DNA from: Bacteroidales bacterium
GTDB lineage: Bacteria; Bacteroidota; Bacteroidia; Bacteroidales; UBA10428
DNA: 22,873 nt
Direction: 5' to 3'
Assembly (NCBI GenBank): GCA_030626465.1
Contig: DAOUOU010000011.1
Span: 1 to 22,873, forward strand
In this document: in pieces, positions 15,294 through 22,873 of the stretch
Layout of the letters: every line of letters begins with the position of its first letter
Position numbering within the stretch: the stretch's first letter is position 1
The notes under the pieces: model-generated
Database searches by the model: none
Told to the model about the DNA's origin: nothing
What the model saw: only the letters and a program-made list of their open reading frames with translations
Position numbers and translations under genes: made by a program

Positions 15294-17444
15294 TTATTTT
15301 TCCGAATGTTCCTTTTTCTCATTATCAGGTTTTGGCTGCAATACTTTTTTTGATAATTTCAGATTACCTGTTTTGACATCAATATCGATAAGTTTCACTT
15401 CAACTTCATCACCTACCTTCATTTCATCTTCCACATTGTTTATTCTGCGCCAGGCGATTTCAGAGATGTGGAGCAGTCCATCCTTACCTGGCAATATTTC
15501 AATAAAGGCACCAAAACTCACAATTGATTTTATTTTACCCTTATAAATTTTTCCTATTTCGGGGACCTCAACTATTGCTTTGATTCTTTGCAAGGCAGAA
15601 TTAATGGATTCTTTATCAACAGCAAAAACATCAACCACTCCAACGTTATCAACCTCTTCAATAATAACGGTTGCTCCTGTGGTATTTTGAATTTCCTGAA
15701 TAACTTTTCCCCCGGGGCCAATTAGCGGACCGATCATTTCCTTAGGTATAATCAGTTTTTCAATTCGTGGCACATGCGGTTTGTAATCAGCCATGGGTTC
15801 AGAAATAGTCTCGAGCATCTTATCAAGTATATGAAGTCTTCCCTTATTAGCTTGCTCAAGCGCTTCGGCTAAAGTTTCATAACTTAATCCGTCAACTTTT
15901 ATATCCATTTGGGTGGCAGTAATACCATTTTTTGTTCCTGCAACTTTGAAATCCATATCACCCAAATGGTCTTCATCACCCAAAATATCTGATAAAATAG
16001 CATATTTACCGGATTCGCTATCAGTAATAAGTCCCATAGCTATACCTGATACAGGCTTTTTTATTTGAACTCCTGCATCCATAAGTGACAGGGTTCCGGC
16101 ACATACAGTTGCCATTGAAGAAGACCCGTTAGACTCAAGAATATCTGACACAACACGAATAGCATATGGATTCTCTTCGGGGATCATTCTTTTAAGTGCC
16201 CTATGCGCAAGATTTCCATGCCCTACTTCACGTCGGCTAATTCCCCTGAAAGGTCTGGCATCACCTGTGGAAAAAGGAGGAAAATTATAATGCAGAACAA
16301 ACCTTTCCGTTCCCTGTATCAGAACTTCATCAATGACTTTTTCATTAAGTTTGGTACCCAGCGTTACAGTTGTTAAAGATTGAGTTTCGCCCCGGGTAAA
16401 AACGGCAGAACCATGAGAGGCAGGTAAATAATCTACTTCGCACCATATAGACCTTATTTCATCAGTTTTTCTTCCGTCCACACGTACTTTTTCATCAAGG
16501 ATGAGCGAACGAACTGCTTTCTTTTCAACATCATGATAATATTTTGCTATAAGCAGTTCATTGGGTTCTTCTCCCTCAGGCAGAGTAGTAATATACCATT
16601 CGGTAAATTCGGTTTTAGTATCTTCGAGGGCATTATGCCTTTCCAGTTTACCAGGAGTGTTTTTTACAATTTTGTATACTTTTTTATAAGTTTTATCCCA
16701 CACGAGTTTCTCAAGTTCTTCATCATTTTCCTCATGGGAATATTCTCTTTTCTCAGATTTACCAACCTCCTTAGTTAGTTCTATCTGAACCTTACAATGT
16801 TTTTTTATCTCTTCATGAGCAAATTTAATTGCATTAAGCATCTCTGCTTCAGATACTTCTTCCATTTCGCCTTCGACCATTAGTATGTTGTCGATTGTAG
16901 CACCTACTATGATATCCAAATCACATACCTCCAGTTCAGAGAAAGTCGGATTTATTTTCAACTGTCCGTTGATTCTTGCCACGCGCACTTCTGATATTGG
17001 ACCATTAAAAGGAATATCTGACACAGCAATTGCTGCCGAAGCAGCCAATCCTGCCAACGCATCGGGCATTATATCTTTGTCAGCTGAGATCAGAATAATA
17101 TTTACAAATGTTTCAGCATGAAAATCATCCGGAAATAGTGGTCGCAAAGCCCTGTCAACAAGTCTGGAGATCAAAATTTCATAATCTCCAGGCCGGGATT
17201 CACGCTTAAGAAAGCCTCCCGGGAATCGACCTGCAGAGGCGAATTTTTCTTTGTATTCAACCTGTAAGGGCATAAAGTCAACATCTTTTTTTGCTTCTTT
17301 TGCACAAGTTACGCTTGCTAATAACATGGTATCCCCTTGCTTAATAACGACTGAACCGTCAGCTTGCTTTGCTAGTTTTCCGGTTTCGATTTCTATTATT
17401 CTTCCATCGCCAAGATCAATAGATTTCAGAATTGATTTATACAT
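15294..17444 (-). CDS. pnp: Polynucleotide phosphorylase
   Basis: PNPase is a trimeric 3'-to-5' phosphorolytic exoribonuclease in RNA turnover. The 716-residue protein has the full architecture: the first RNase PH domain (RFPGGFLKRESRPGDYEI, RLVDRALRPLF), an alpha-helical linker, the second catalytic RNase PH domain (STGDARPFRGISRREVGHGN; GDEDHLGDMDFKVAGTKNGI), the KH domain (IGPLIGPGGKVIQEIQNTTG) and the S1 domain (YKGKIKSIVSFGAFIEILPG), then a short charged tail. The aspartates of the GDEDHLGDMDF segment match the catalytic metal-site region of the family. It follows rpsO, as in many bacteria. A terminator separates the two, so pnp expression depends on read-through or on a promoter I could not identify in 17445-17599. 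Confidence 0.98.
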   Translation of the reverse strand: MYKSILKSIDLGDGRIIEIETGKLAKQADGSVVIKQGDTMLLASVTCAKEAKKDVDFMPLQVEYKEKFASAGRFPGGFLKRESRPGDYEILISRLVDRALRPLFPDDFHAETFVNIILISADKDIMPDALAGLAASAAIAVSDIPFNGPISEVRVARINGQLKINPTFSELEVCDLDIIVGATIDNILMVEGEMEEVSEAEMLNAIKFAHEEIKKHCKVQIELTKEVGKSEKREYSHEENDEELEKLVWDKTYKKVYKIVKNTPGKLERHNALEDTKTEFTEWYITTLPEGEEPNELLIAKYYHDVEKKAVRSLILDEKVRVDGRKTDEIRSIWCEVDYLPASHGSAVFTRGETQSLTTVTLGTKLNEKVIDEVLIQGTERFVLHYNFPPFSTGDARPFRGISRREVGHGNLAHRALKRMIPEENPYAIRVVSDILESNGSSSMATVCAGTLSLMDAGVQIKKPVSGIAMGLITDSESGKYAILSDILGDEDHLGDMDFKVAGTKNGITATQMDIKVDGLSYETLAEALEQANKGRLHILDKMLETISEPMADYKPHVPRIEKLIIPKEMIGPLIGPGGKVIQEIQNTTGATVIIEEVDNVGVVDVFAVDKESINSALQRIKAIVEVPEIGKIYKGKIKSIVSFGAFIEILPGKDGLLHISEIAWRRINNVEDEMKVGDEVEVKLIDIDVKTGNLKLSKKVLQPKPDNEKKEHSEK

Positions 17445-17551
17445 AATACTATAATAATTAAACGAATTTGTTTTTTCGGGTAGTTTATCAGGAGTAAAAG
17501 GAACAGAATATTCATTATAAGTAAATCATGATAAATATACCCTTCTTTATT

Positions 17552-17583
17552 AAAAGAAAAAAGGCAATCAGAGTAATTGCCTT
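17552..17583 (-). terminator. Intrinsic terminator after rpsO
   Basis: On the minus strand AAGGCAAT (17583-17576) pairs with ATTGCCTT (17568-17561) over a 7-nt loop, and a T-rich tract TTTTCTTTT follows. It lies 17 bp past the rpsO stop codon and about 110 bp before pnp, so it would limit read-through from rpsO into pnp. Confidence 0.85.
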
Positions 17584-17599
17584 CTTTACTGTTATACTT

Positions 17600-17869
17600 T
17601 TATTTTCTTAAATCCAAAGCCTTAATTATTGCTCTATATCTTTCAATATCCCTTTTTTTCAAATAATCCAGTAATCTCCTACGCTTACCAACCAATTTAA
17701 GAAGAGCACGCTGGGTACTAAAATCTTTTTTATCTTTTTTAAGATGCTCGGTAAGGTGGCGAATACGGTGGGAAAATAGGGCAATCTGACTTTCAGGAGA
17801 ACCAGTGTCCGTATTAGACTTTCCGTATTTACCGAAAATTTCTTTCTTGCTTTCTGATATTAAATTCAT
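17600..17869 (-). CDS. rpsO: 30S ribosomal protein S15
   Basis: S15 binds the central domain of 16S rRNA and helps form an intersubunit bridge. The ATG at 17867-17869 gives 89 residues, the standard length, starting MNLISESKKEIFGKYG. An in-frame codon at 17879-17881 is TTG and would add only four residues (MIDH as read), so it is rejected. Conserved segments are SNTDTGSPESQIALFSHRI, HLTEHLKKDKKDFSTQRALL and LVGKRRRLLDYLKKRD. It has its own well-formed promoter upstream and a terminator immediately downstream. Confidence 0.97.
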   Translation of the reverse strand: MNLISESKKEIFGKYGKSNTDTGSPESQIALFSHRIRHLTEHLKKDKKDFSTQRALLKLVGKRRRLLDYLKKRDIERYRAIIKALDLRK

Positions 17870-17910
17870 ATGATCAATCAATTAATAATTGCCTCAAAAA
17901 AACAGAAACG

Positions 17911-17940
17911 CAAAGTTAGATAAAAATTGTTATAAAGCAA
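17911..17940 (-). promoter_or_regulatory. Promoter of rpsO
   Basis: On the minus strand TTG (17940-17938) is followed by a 19-bp spacer and TAACTTTG (17918-17911), a full match to the Bacteroidota TTG/TAnnTTTG promoter form. The predicted start site is near 17905, giving a leader of about 35 nt to the ATG at 17869, which also supports that start. Confidence 0.65.
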
Positions 17941-18074
17941 GCAGGTTAGGTATACTTTAGATTGTAAATCAAATCATAATAACGGGAGATCAAGATTTTG
18001 AAACATAAAATAAAAAGTCTCTCTTTACAACTTGTTTGGGTAATGGCAGAAAAAAAATGAAACTTTAAAAAAAA

Positions 18075-19097
18075 TCATATGCCTTCACCTTCAATGAGTG
18101 TCTTTTTCAGTCGGCTGATCTGATTTTTAGTGCCAAGTGCAAATAATTTATCGGTGGAAGAAAGAAGGACCTCAGGCAAAGGATTAACAATAAATGAATT
18201 GTCAGACCGTTTGAGTCCGATAATATTAGCTCCCGACTCATTCCGTATATCGAGTTCGCGAATAGATTTTCCTTCGAAAGAGGAATGCAATGTAAGGCAA
18301 TTAACTTCTTCGAGGGCTACGTTTTCAAGGCTTTGGAGCATAAGGAAATCAAGAAATTCAACAACATCGGGTTGGGCAACAAGTTTTGCCATGCGTTGAC
18401 CACCGATACGATCCGGCATTATTACGTTTGTCGCACCGGCACGCTTAAGTTTGACATCGGAATGTTCATCAGATGCACGGCTGATAATTGTTAAATCAGA
18501 ATTCATCTCTCTGGCAGTAAGCACAACAAATAAGTTGTCGGCATCGACAGGAAGGGTTGTAATCAGGGCCTTTGCTTTTTCAATCCGACACATTTCCAGA
18601 ACCTCATCGCGTGTTGCATCGCCATGAATGTAAAGTAGTTTTGGATTTTCCAGTATACGTTCCATCGAATCTTCATCACTCTCAATGATAACGATTTCCG
18701 CGTTGTGTTCCAAGAGTTCCTGAACAGCCTGCTGGCCATTACGGCCATAACCACAAATAATTACATGATCCTTTAGTTTCTGAATTTTACTTCTCACTTT
18801 TCTGCTTTTATAATAGTGACCTATGGCTCCATCAACAATATATCTTGTAAATGTGGTCACTGCATAAGCAAATATACCAAAACTGAAAACAATGAGAAAT
18901 GCGGTAAAATACATGCCCATTGCCGATAATGGATGAACCTCACGAAATCCAACTGTAGCAATGGTAATTATAGTCATAAAAAATGCATCGGTGAAGCTGA
19001 AATCTTCAATAATCATAAAGCCTATGACACCTACCAGGATTATTCCAAACAAAAGGCTTAGAGCTATATATGCATTTTTCAGACTCTCTCTTTTCAT
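18075..19097 (-). CDS. Two-helix potassium channel with RCK (TrkA-N/TrkA-C) domains
   Basis: This 340-residue protein resembles Kch/MthK-type channels. Two membrane helices (about 10-30 and 62-84) flank a pore loop, ITIATVGFREVHPLS, whose filter is TVGFRE (48-53) where classic K+ channels have TVGYGD. The cytoplasmic RCK domain starts at DHVIICGYGRNGQQAV with the nucleotide-binding GxGxxG (116-121). The acidic strand end IIESDED and HGDATRDEVLEMC follow. A TrkA-C regulatory domain occupies about 260-335. It probably gates monovalent cation flow in response to a nucleotide or ion ligand. The DUF2851 gene ends 8 bp upstream, so the two are likely co-transcribed. Confidence 0.9.
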   Translation of the reverse strand: MKRESLKNAYIALSLLFGIILVGVIGFMIIEDFSFTDAFFMTIITIATVGFREVHPLSAMGMYFTAFLIVFSFGIFAYAVTTFTRYIVDGAIGHYYKSRKVRSKIQKLKDHVIICGYGRNGQQAVQELLEHNAEIVIIESDEDSMERILENPKLLYIHGDATRDEVLEMCRIEKAKALITTLPVDADNLFVVLTAREMNSDLTIISRASDEHSDVKLKRAGATNVIMPDRIGGQRMAKLVAQPDVVEFLDFLMLQSLENVALEEVNCLTLHSSFEGKSIRELDIRNESGANIIGLKRSDNSFIVNPLPEVLLSSTDKLFALGTKNQISRLKKTLIEGEGI

Positions 19098-19105
19098 AGT
19101 TGTTC

Positions 19106-20368
19106 TTACCTTAAAATAAGATTACCTATCTGGCATTCGAGACAATGCTTCTGTTCACAATAAAAGTTGGTTAACTGCAATAATGCCTGACTATCGGCAG
19201 CGTGACGGCATTTTATGTTTAATCTGTCCCACATCCGTGTTATTTTATTATTTTCTGAATGAACTTGCTCCAGCAAATTTACTGCGCTTGTTTTTAATTC
19301 CTCATTATTCTTTTGTTCTCCATATACAAACATAAAGGGTACAATTGTATTTATAATTAAAGAATCAATAGAATTTTCTCCTAAACATTTTGACCTGTAC
19401 GGTGATTCTTTACCAAATGTATAATGCTTTTTCCAATAGTTACTAACCTTGCAACTATAAAGAGAATAAATTTGTTTGGGATTAATACAATTTAATGTAT
19501 TGGAGAACAGGCTCCTTGAGTTATGGATCAGAGAACATAGTTGTGCCATACGAATTGTTGGAAAGTTTGAAGGTCTGAGTCGTAAAAACTTCCATAAATG
19601 TTTATCTATAGGTTTAAGTTGAAATTTTCTCTTTAAAAATGCATACTCATTTTTCAGCATCTGATGATAATCATCCGGAGAATTATCATTAAGGAAGCCA
19701 GCCTGACCAAATAATAAGGCCTCGATCTGTAACAGGTTATCGCATATTTTTGCCAGGACGCTCTGTTGGGTGCATTTTGCCAGCATCTCAAATGGCAGGG
19801 AATTCACATTGAAGCCAAAGCTTTTGAAAATTATTACATAAAATGCTTCTTCCCAGCTATTTCTTGTAAGTTTTAACAAGTCTTTTATTGTGTCTGTTTT
19901 CATTTGAAGACGTTCAATAGCCAGGGCACTCAACCAGAAAGAGATAATTGACCTGTTGAGTTTAATTAATGATGTATGGCAACTGATCAACTCCTCACTA
20001 TCAACTAACTGAGAATACCTGTTTATTATCCTCTGATCAGGAATAAGTGAAATACAAGGGATTTTTCTTTTTGAAGAATTATAACAATCTGAATCGATAT
20101 TCTGAGCTACATGCAATATTACATTATCATATGCAGGATTTGTATGGTGTTTATGCGAATTCCAATCAGATGATTTAAGATGGATTTCAACATTACCTGC
20201 CCAGGTTGTACCATTGATCCGGATTTTTGCATTTGTGAAATCAGGGCCACTATTTTGATTGTGTACTCCAGGATCTACTATCACAATTTTTTCAGCAGAA
20301 TCAGACAAGTACTCTTTTCTTTCAAATAAGGTATTTTTCCAGATATAGTGTAATAACGCTTCTTGCAT
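19106..20368 (-). CDS. DUF2851 family protein
   Basis: This protein of about 420 residues belongs to DUF2851, a family I know mainly from Bacteroidota and of unknown function. Family landmarks near the N-terminus are ALLHYIWKNTLF, VDPGVHNQNSGPDFTNAKIR, WAGNVEIHLKSSDW and PAYDNVILHVA. The PDF, EIHL and HxHxxD-like spacing suggests a nuclease-type fold, but that is inference. The C-terminal region has clustered cysteines and histidines (CEQKHCLECQIGN) that could bind a metal. The frame can start at a GTG (20401), but that codon sits at the edge of a mobile element. The ATG at 20366-20368 fits the family start and the predicted transcript, so it is used here. Confidence 0.88.
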   Translation of the reverse strand: MQEALLHYIWKNTLFERKEYLSDSAEKIVIVDPGVHNQNSGPDFTNAKIRINGTTWAGNVEIHLKSSDWNSHKHHTNPAYDNVILHVAQNIDSDCYNSSKRKIPCISLIPDQRIINRYSQLVDSEELISCHTSLIKLNRSIISFWLSALAIERLQMKTDTIKDLLKLTRNSWEEAFYVIIFKSFGFNVNSLPFEMLAKCTQQSVLAKICDNLLQIEALLFGQAGFLNDNSPDDYHQMLKNEYAFLKRKFQLKPIDKHLWKFLRLRPSNFPTIRMAQLCSLIHNSRSLFSNTLNCINPKQIYSLYSCKVSNYWKKHYTFGKESPYRSKCLGENSIDSLIINTIVPFMFVYGEQKNNEELKTSAVNLLEQVHSENNKITRMWDRLNIKCRHAADSQALLQLTNFYCEQKHCLECQIGNLILR

Positions 20369-20395
20369 CTGCGATATAGGATTTGTTTTAATAAA

Positions 20396-20545
20396 GGGCA
20401 CCTCTAAAACTACTTTTTATTGCGAGCGGCTACAAAACACCAGCACTTCGTTGTCGGGTAAAATCTATCCTCACCTTAGCATTGCTATGTCTGTGGAATA
20501 TTTTTCGCTTGCTCTCATGTACAAAACCAGTTTTTAGATGTGCCC
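20396..20545. mobile_element. 150-bp MITE-like element with terminal inverted repeats
   Basis: The left end GGGCACCTCTAAAAC (20396-20410) is the near-exact reverse complement of the right end GTTTTTAGATGTGCCC (20530-20545). Similarity continues with mismatches to about 23 bp. TAAA occurs directly outside both ends (20392-20395 and 20546-20549), consistent with a 4-bp target duplication. No transposase gene fits inside. One plus-strand frame is open from 20397 to a TAG at 20535-20537 without a start at its head, which could be a relic or chance. It lies in the gap between pyrF and the DUF2851 gene; without it that gap would be about 60 bp. Confidence 0.75.
20405..20436 (-). promoter_or_regulatory. 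Possible outward promoter inside the MITE end
   Basis: On the minus strand TTTG (20436-20433) is followed by a 20-bp spacer and TAGTTTTA (20412-20405), a 7-of-8 match to TAnnTTTG. A start site near 20398 would give a leader of about 30 nt to the DUF2851 ATG at 20368. Confidence 0.4.
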
Positions 20546-20578
20546 TAAAGATAAAAAATGCGGGGGGAAATGAAAATT

Positions 20579-21409
20579 CTATAGCAATCCTGCTTCAAGA
20601 AGTATTTTTTCCATTTGCTTTTGCAACTTTTTGGCTTCATTGGCTGCTTTTTCTGCAAAGTCAATACCATTTCCGGCATACAGTATAGAGCGAGACGAGT
20701 TCACCAATAAACCACACTGTTTGTTCAGACCGTATTTAGCCACCTCTTCAAGATCTCCTCCCTGGGCTCCTATGCCAGGAACAAGCAGGAAATGATTTGG
20801 AATTAATTTTCGTACAGAGGCCAACATGGAAGCCTTTGTTGCACCTACCACGTACATGATGTTTTCTTTAGTGCCCCAGTTTTTGGATTTTTCAATCACT
20901 TCTGTAAACAGGGACTTATTTTCTCCGGAAGTAAAGTACTGAAAATCTGCCGCACCCGGATTGGATGTAAGGGCTAGTATTACAACATATTTGTCATTGT
21001 AGCTGAGAAATGGTTTAATGGAGTCTTCACCCATATAGGGAGCAACAGTAATTGCGTCGAAACGAAGGTTTTCGAAAAAAGCTTTTGCATACATTGATGA
21101 TGTATTGCCAATATCACCACGCTTGGCATCAGCAATTAGAAAAATATCAGGATAGTTAGTCCTAATGTATTCAACTGTGAGTTCAAGCTCTTTCCACCCG
21201 GCAAGTCCGCGGCACTCATAAAAAGCGAGATTGGGTTTATAGGCTACAGCAAATGAAGCTGTATTACTAATTATTTGCTTATTAAATTCATATATCGGAT
21301 GCTTTGATTCTTTTACTTGTGGGGGTATTTTTTCTATGGCTGAATCAAGTCCTATGCAAAGGAAACTTCTTTTTCTCTTTATGTTTGAAAACAGGATGTC
21401 AGAATTCAT
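20579..21409 (-). CDS. pyrF: Orotidine-5'-phosphate decarboxylase (type 2)
   Basis: PyrF makes UMP from OMP, the last step of de novo pyrimidine synthesis. The 276-residue length and the N-terminal FLCIGLDSAIEKIPP fit the longer type 2 OMP decarboxylases. The catalytic segment LIADAKRGDIGNTS carries Lys96 and the Asp pair of the charged active-site network. The segments VALTSNPGAADFQ-like (VILALTSNPGAADFQ) and LVPGIGAQGGD contribute to phosphate binding. It starts 8 bp after prfA and was probably followed closely by the DUF2851 gene before the mobile element inserted. Confidence 0.97.
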   Translation of the reverse strand: MNSDILFSNIKRKRSFLCIGLDSAIEKIPPQVKESKHPIYEFNKQIISNTASFAVAYKPNLAFYECRGLAGWKELELTVEYIRTNYPDIFLIADAKRGDIGNTSSMYAKAFFENLRFDAITVAPYMGEDSIKPFLSYNDKYVVILALTSNPGAADFQYFTSGENKSLFTEVIEKSKNWGTKENIMYVVGATKASMLASVRKLIPNHFLLVPGIGAQGGDLEEVAKYGLNKQCGLLVNSSRSILYAGNGIDFAEKAANEAKKLQKQMEKILLEAGLL

Positions 21410-21417
21410 TTTGTATA

Positions 21418-22506
21418 TTAATTCAGTCCGCTTTCTTTCAGACGCTCGGCATTTTCAGCCATTTGCAATTTATCAATAATTTCTTGAATCTCTCCGTTCA
21501 TGATGCTTTGTAAATTATATAATGTCAGGTTAATGCGATGATCTGTTACACGCCCTTGCGGGTAGTTATAAGTTCTGATCTTTGCCGAACGATCGCCGGT
21601 TGATACCATTGTTTTACGTTTTGAAGAGATATCAGCCAGATATTTCTGGTATTCCAGGTTGTATAACCGTGTTCGAAGTTCGGACATAGCTTTGTCAAGA
21701 TTTTTTAGTTTCGATTTCTGATCCTGACAAGTTACGACAATACCAGTCGGAATGTGTGTAAGCCTGATCGCAGAATAGGTTGTGTTAACCGATTGTCCTC
21801 CTGGACCAGATGAGCAGTACTCGTCTCGCTTAACATCTTCATTTTTTATTTCAATGTCGAATTCATCAGCCTCAGGTAGTACAGCCATTGTAGCAGCCGA
21901 TGTATGTACACGTCCCTGTGTTTCTGTTTGAGGTACCCGCTGAACACGGTGTACCCCTGATTCGTATTTAAGTATTCCATACACACCTTCACCGGAAACA
22001 TTCAGTATAATTTCCTTATAGCCTCCAGCAGTTCCTTCTGTAAAATTACTTACTTCTGTTTTCCAGCCTTTGCTCTCGCAATATTTTGTGTACATACGCA
22101 AAAGATCTCCCGCAAAAATGCTAGCTTCATCTCCTCCTGTGCCTGCCCGAATTTCCACTACAGCATTCTTATCATCTTCCGGATCAGCAGGAAGTAATAA
22201 AATTTTTATTTCCTCTTCCAAAGGGGTCACTTGCTCTAATAATATATCGAGTTCCTCCTTAGCCATCTCCCTCAGTTCATAATCTTTTTCAGAAGTCAGG
22301 AATTCTTTGGCGCTGGAGATATTACTTAGCAGATTTTTGTAATCGTTATACGCATTTACAACTGGTTCAAGACTTTTGTATTCCTTATTCAATTTGACAT
22401 AACGTTTCATATCATTAATAATATCAGGCTGGGAAATTAGATTGCCGACTTCCTCAAATCTGTCTTTAACACCTTGTAACTTTTCCAATATTAAATTTTC
22501 TCTCAT
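21418..22506 (-). CDS. prfA: Peptide chain release factor 1
   Basis: RF1 reads UAA and UAG in the ribosomal A site and triggers peptide release. The 362-residue length is standard. The stop-codon recognition tripeptide is PQT (192-194) in VHRVQRVPQTETQGRVHTSA, matching the PxT rule that identifies RF1 rather than RF2. The catalytic GGQ (236-238) lies in SSGPGGQSVNTTYSAIRLTH. The alpha-helical N-terminal domain is complete. The gene starts 12 bp after purM and ends 8 bp before pyrF, so the three are very likely one transcript. Confidence 0.98.
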   Translation of the reverse strand: MRENLILEKLQGVKDRFEEVGNLISQPDIINDMKRYVKLNKEYKSLEPVVNAYNDYKNLLSNISSAKEFLTSEKDYELREMAKEELDILLEQVTPLEEEIKILLLPADPEDDKNAVVEIRAGTGGDEASIFAGDLLRMYTKYCESKGWKTEVSNFTEGTAGGYKEIILNVSGEGVYGILKYESGVHRVQRVPQTETQGRVHTSAATMAVLPEADEFDIEIKNEDVKRDEYCSSGPGGQSVNTTYSAIRLTHIPTGIVVTCQDQKSKLKNLDKAMSELRTRLYNLEYQKYLADISSKRKTMVSTGDRSAKIRTYNYPQGRVTDHRINLTLYNLQSIMNGEIQEIIDKLQMAENAERLKESGLN

Positions 22507-22518
22507 GTTCTAAACCTA

Positions 22519-22873
22519 TCAATACACGAATTCTCCAAACTCACTTTTAATGGTAAGTTTTTTGTGATCACAGTTCTCTACTCTTCCAATGATTTGAGCA
22601 TCAACATTGAAACTTTTGGAAATATCGATGATAATCTGAGCATACTTTTCAGGCAAGTAGATCTCGAATCTATGACCCATATTGAAAACTTCATACATTT
22701 CCTTCCAATCGGTTGTAGACTGTTCCTGTATTATTTTGAATAATGGAGGTACAGGAAACATATAATCTTTTATAATATGAAGTTCGTTTACGAATTTCAT
22801 CACTTTTGTCTGTGCTCCTCCCGAACAATGTATCATTCCATGAATATAAGGTCTTATTTCTTTTAAAACAGGA
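22519..22873 (-). CDS. purM: Phosphoribosylformylglycinamidine cyclo-ligase, C-terminal part (partial)
   Basis: This is the C-terminal end of AIR synthase, which closes the imidazole ring in purine synthesis using ATP. The frame runs through the right edge of the window: 12 further codons (reading ..KEIRPYIHG) precede the Met at 22836, so the start lies outside. Recognisable segments are IHGMIHCSGGAQTKVMKF, FPVPPLFKIIQEQ, DWKEMYEVFNMGHRFEIYLP and the terminal DAQIIGRVE. The sequence resembles the Bacteroidota-type PurM closely. It is the first gene visible of the purM-prfA-pyrF row. Confidence 0.92.
   Translation of the reverse strand, partial: PVLKEIRPYIHGMIHCSGGAQTKVMKFVNELHIIKDYMFPVPPLFKIIQEQSTTDWKEMYEVFNMGHRFEIYLPEKYAQIIIDISKSFNVDAQIIGRVENCDHKKLTIKSEFGEFVY

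Noticed and set aside
20482..20688. Plus-strand open frame across the MITE-like element and the 3' end of pyrF
   Set aside because: It overlaps pyrF antisense, has no family similarity, and its composition looks like chance.

Overview
The window looks like chromosomal DNA from a member of the Bacteroidota, probably Bacteroidales or a related order. It is AT-rich. It carries families largely confined to that phylum (DUF2851, DUF4294, a TPR/OmpA-like lipoprotein). It has promoters of the Bacteroidota TAnnTTTG type, and the gene order purM-prfA-pyrF fits the phylum. Most of it is housekeeping sequence. I see no tRNA, rRNA, CRISPR array, prophage or intact insertion sequence. No gene-free stretch exceeds 300 bases; the longest is 14448-14729.

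Layout. 1-2913: a membrane-anchored CHAT-type caspase-like protease, cut off at its 5' end by the window, faces an ECF sigma factor and a membrane TPR protein that looks like its anti-sigma partner. 2900-7112 (minus): pcm, an MBL-fold hydrolase and gcvP run in the same direction into the sigma factor gene. 7200-8687: a divergent promoter region leads to a polyprenyl-phosphate sugar transferase that starts surface polysaccharide synthesis. 8765-9979 (minus): thpR and a DUF4294 exported protein. 10143-10622 (plus): a fused YjdI/CDGSH iron-sulfur protein. 10814-12004 (minus): sucC without sucD. 12144-12710 (plus): a SPOUT RNA methyltransferase whose terminator lies inside its own last codons. 12726-14447 (minus): a TPR lipoprotein. 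14730-17869 (minus): a small CxxC membrane protein, pnp and rpsO, with a clear terminator between rpsO and pnp. 18075-20368 (minus): a K+ channel/RCK protein and a DUF2851 protein. 20579-22873 (minus): pyrF, prfA and the 3' end of purM.

The most interesting items are the CHAT/sigma/anti-sigma-like cluster at the left end and a 150-bp MITE-like element (20396-20545). The element has terminal inverted repeats, a possible 4-bp target duplication, and a plausible outward promoter for the DUF2851 gene. It splits what was probably a continuous pyrF-DUF2851-channel gene row.

Other gaps: 10623-10813 (convergent, 191 bp) and 17870-18074 hold nothing recognisable beyond the rpsO promoter. 12005-12143 (divergent) shows no convincing promoter match.
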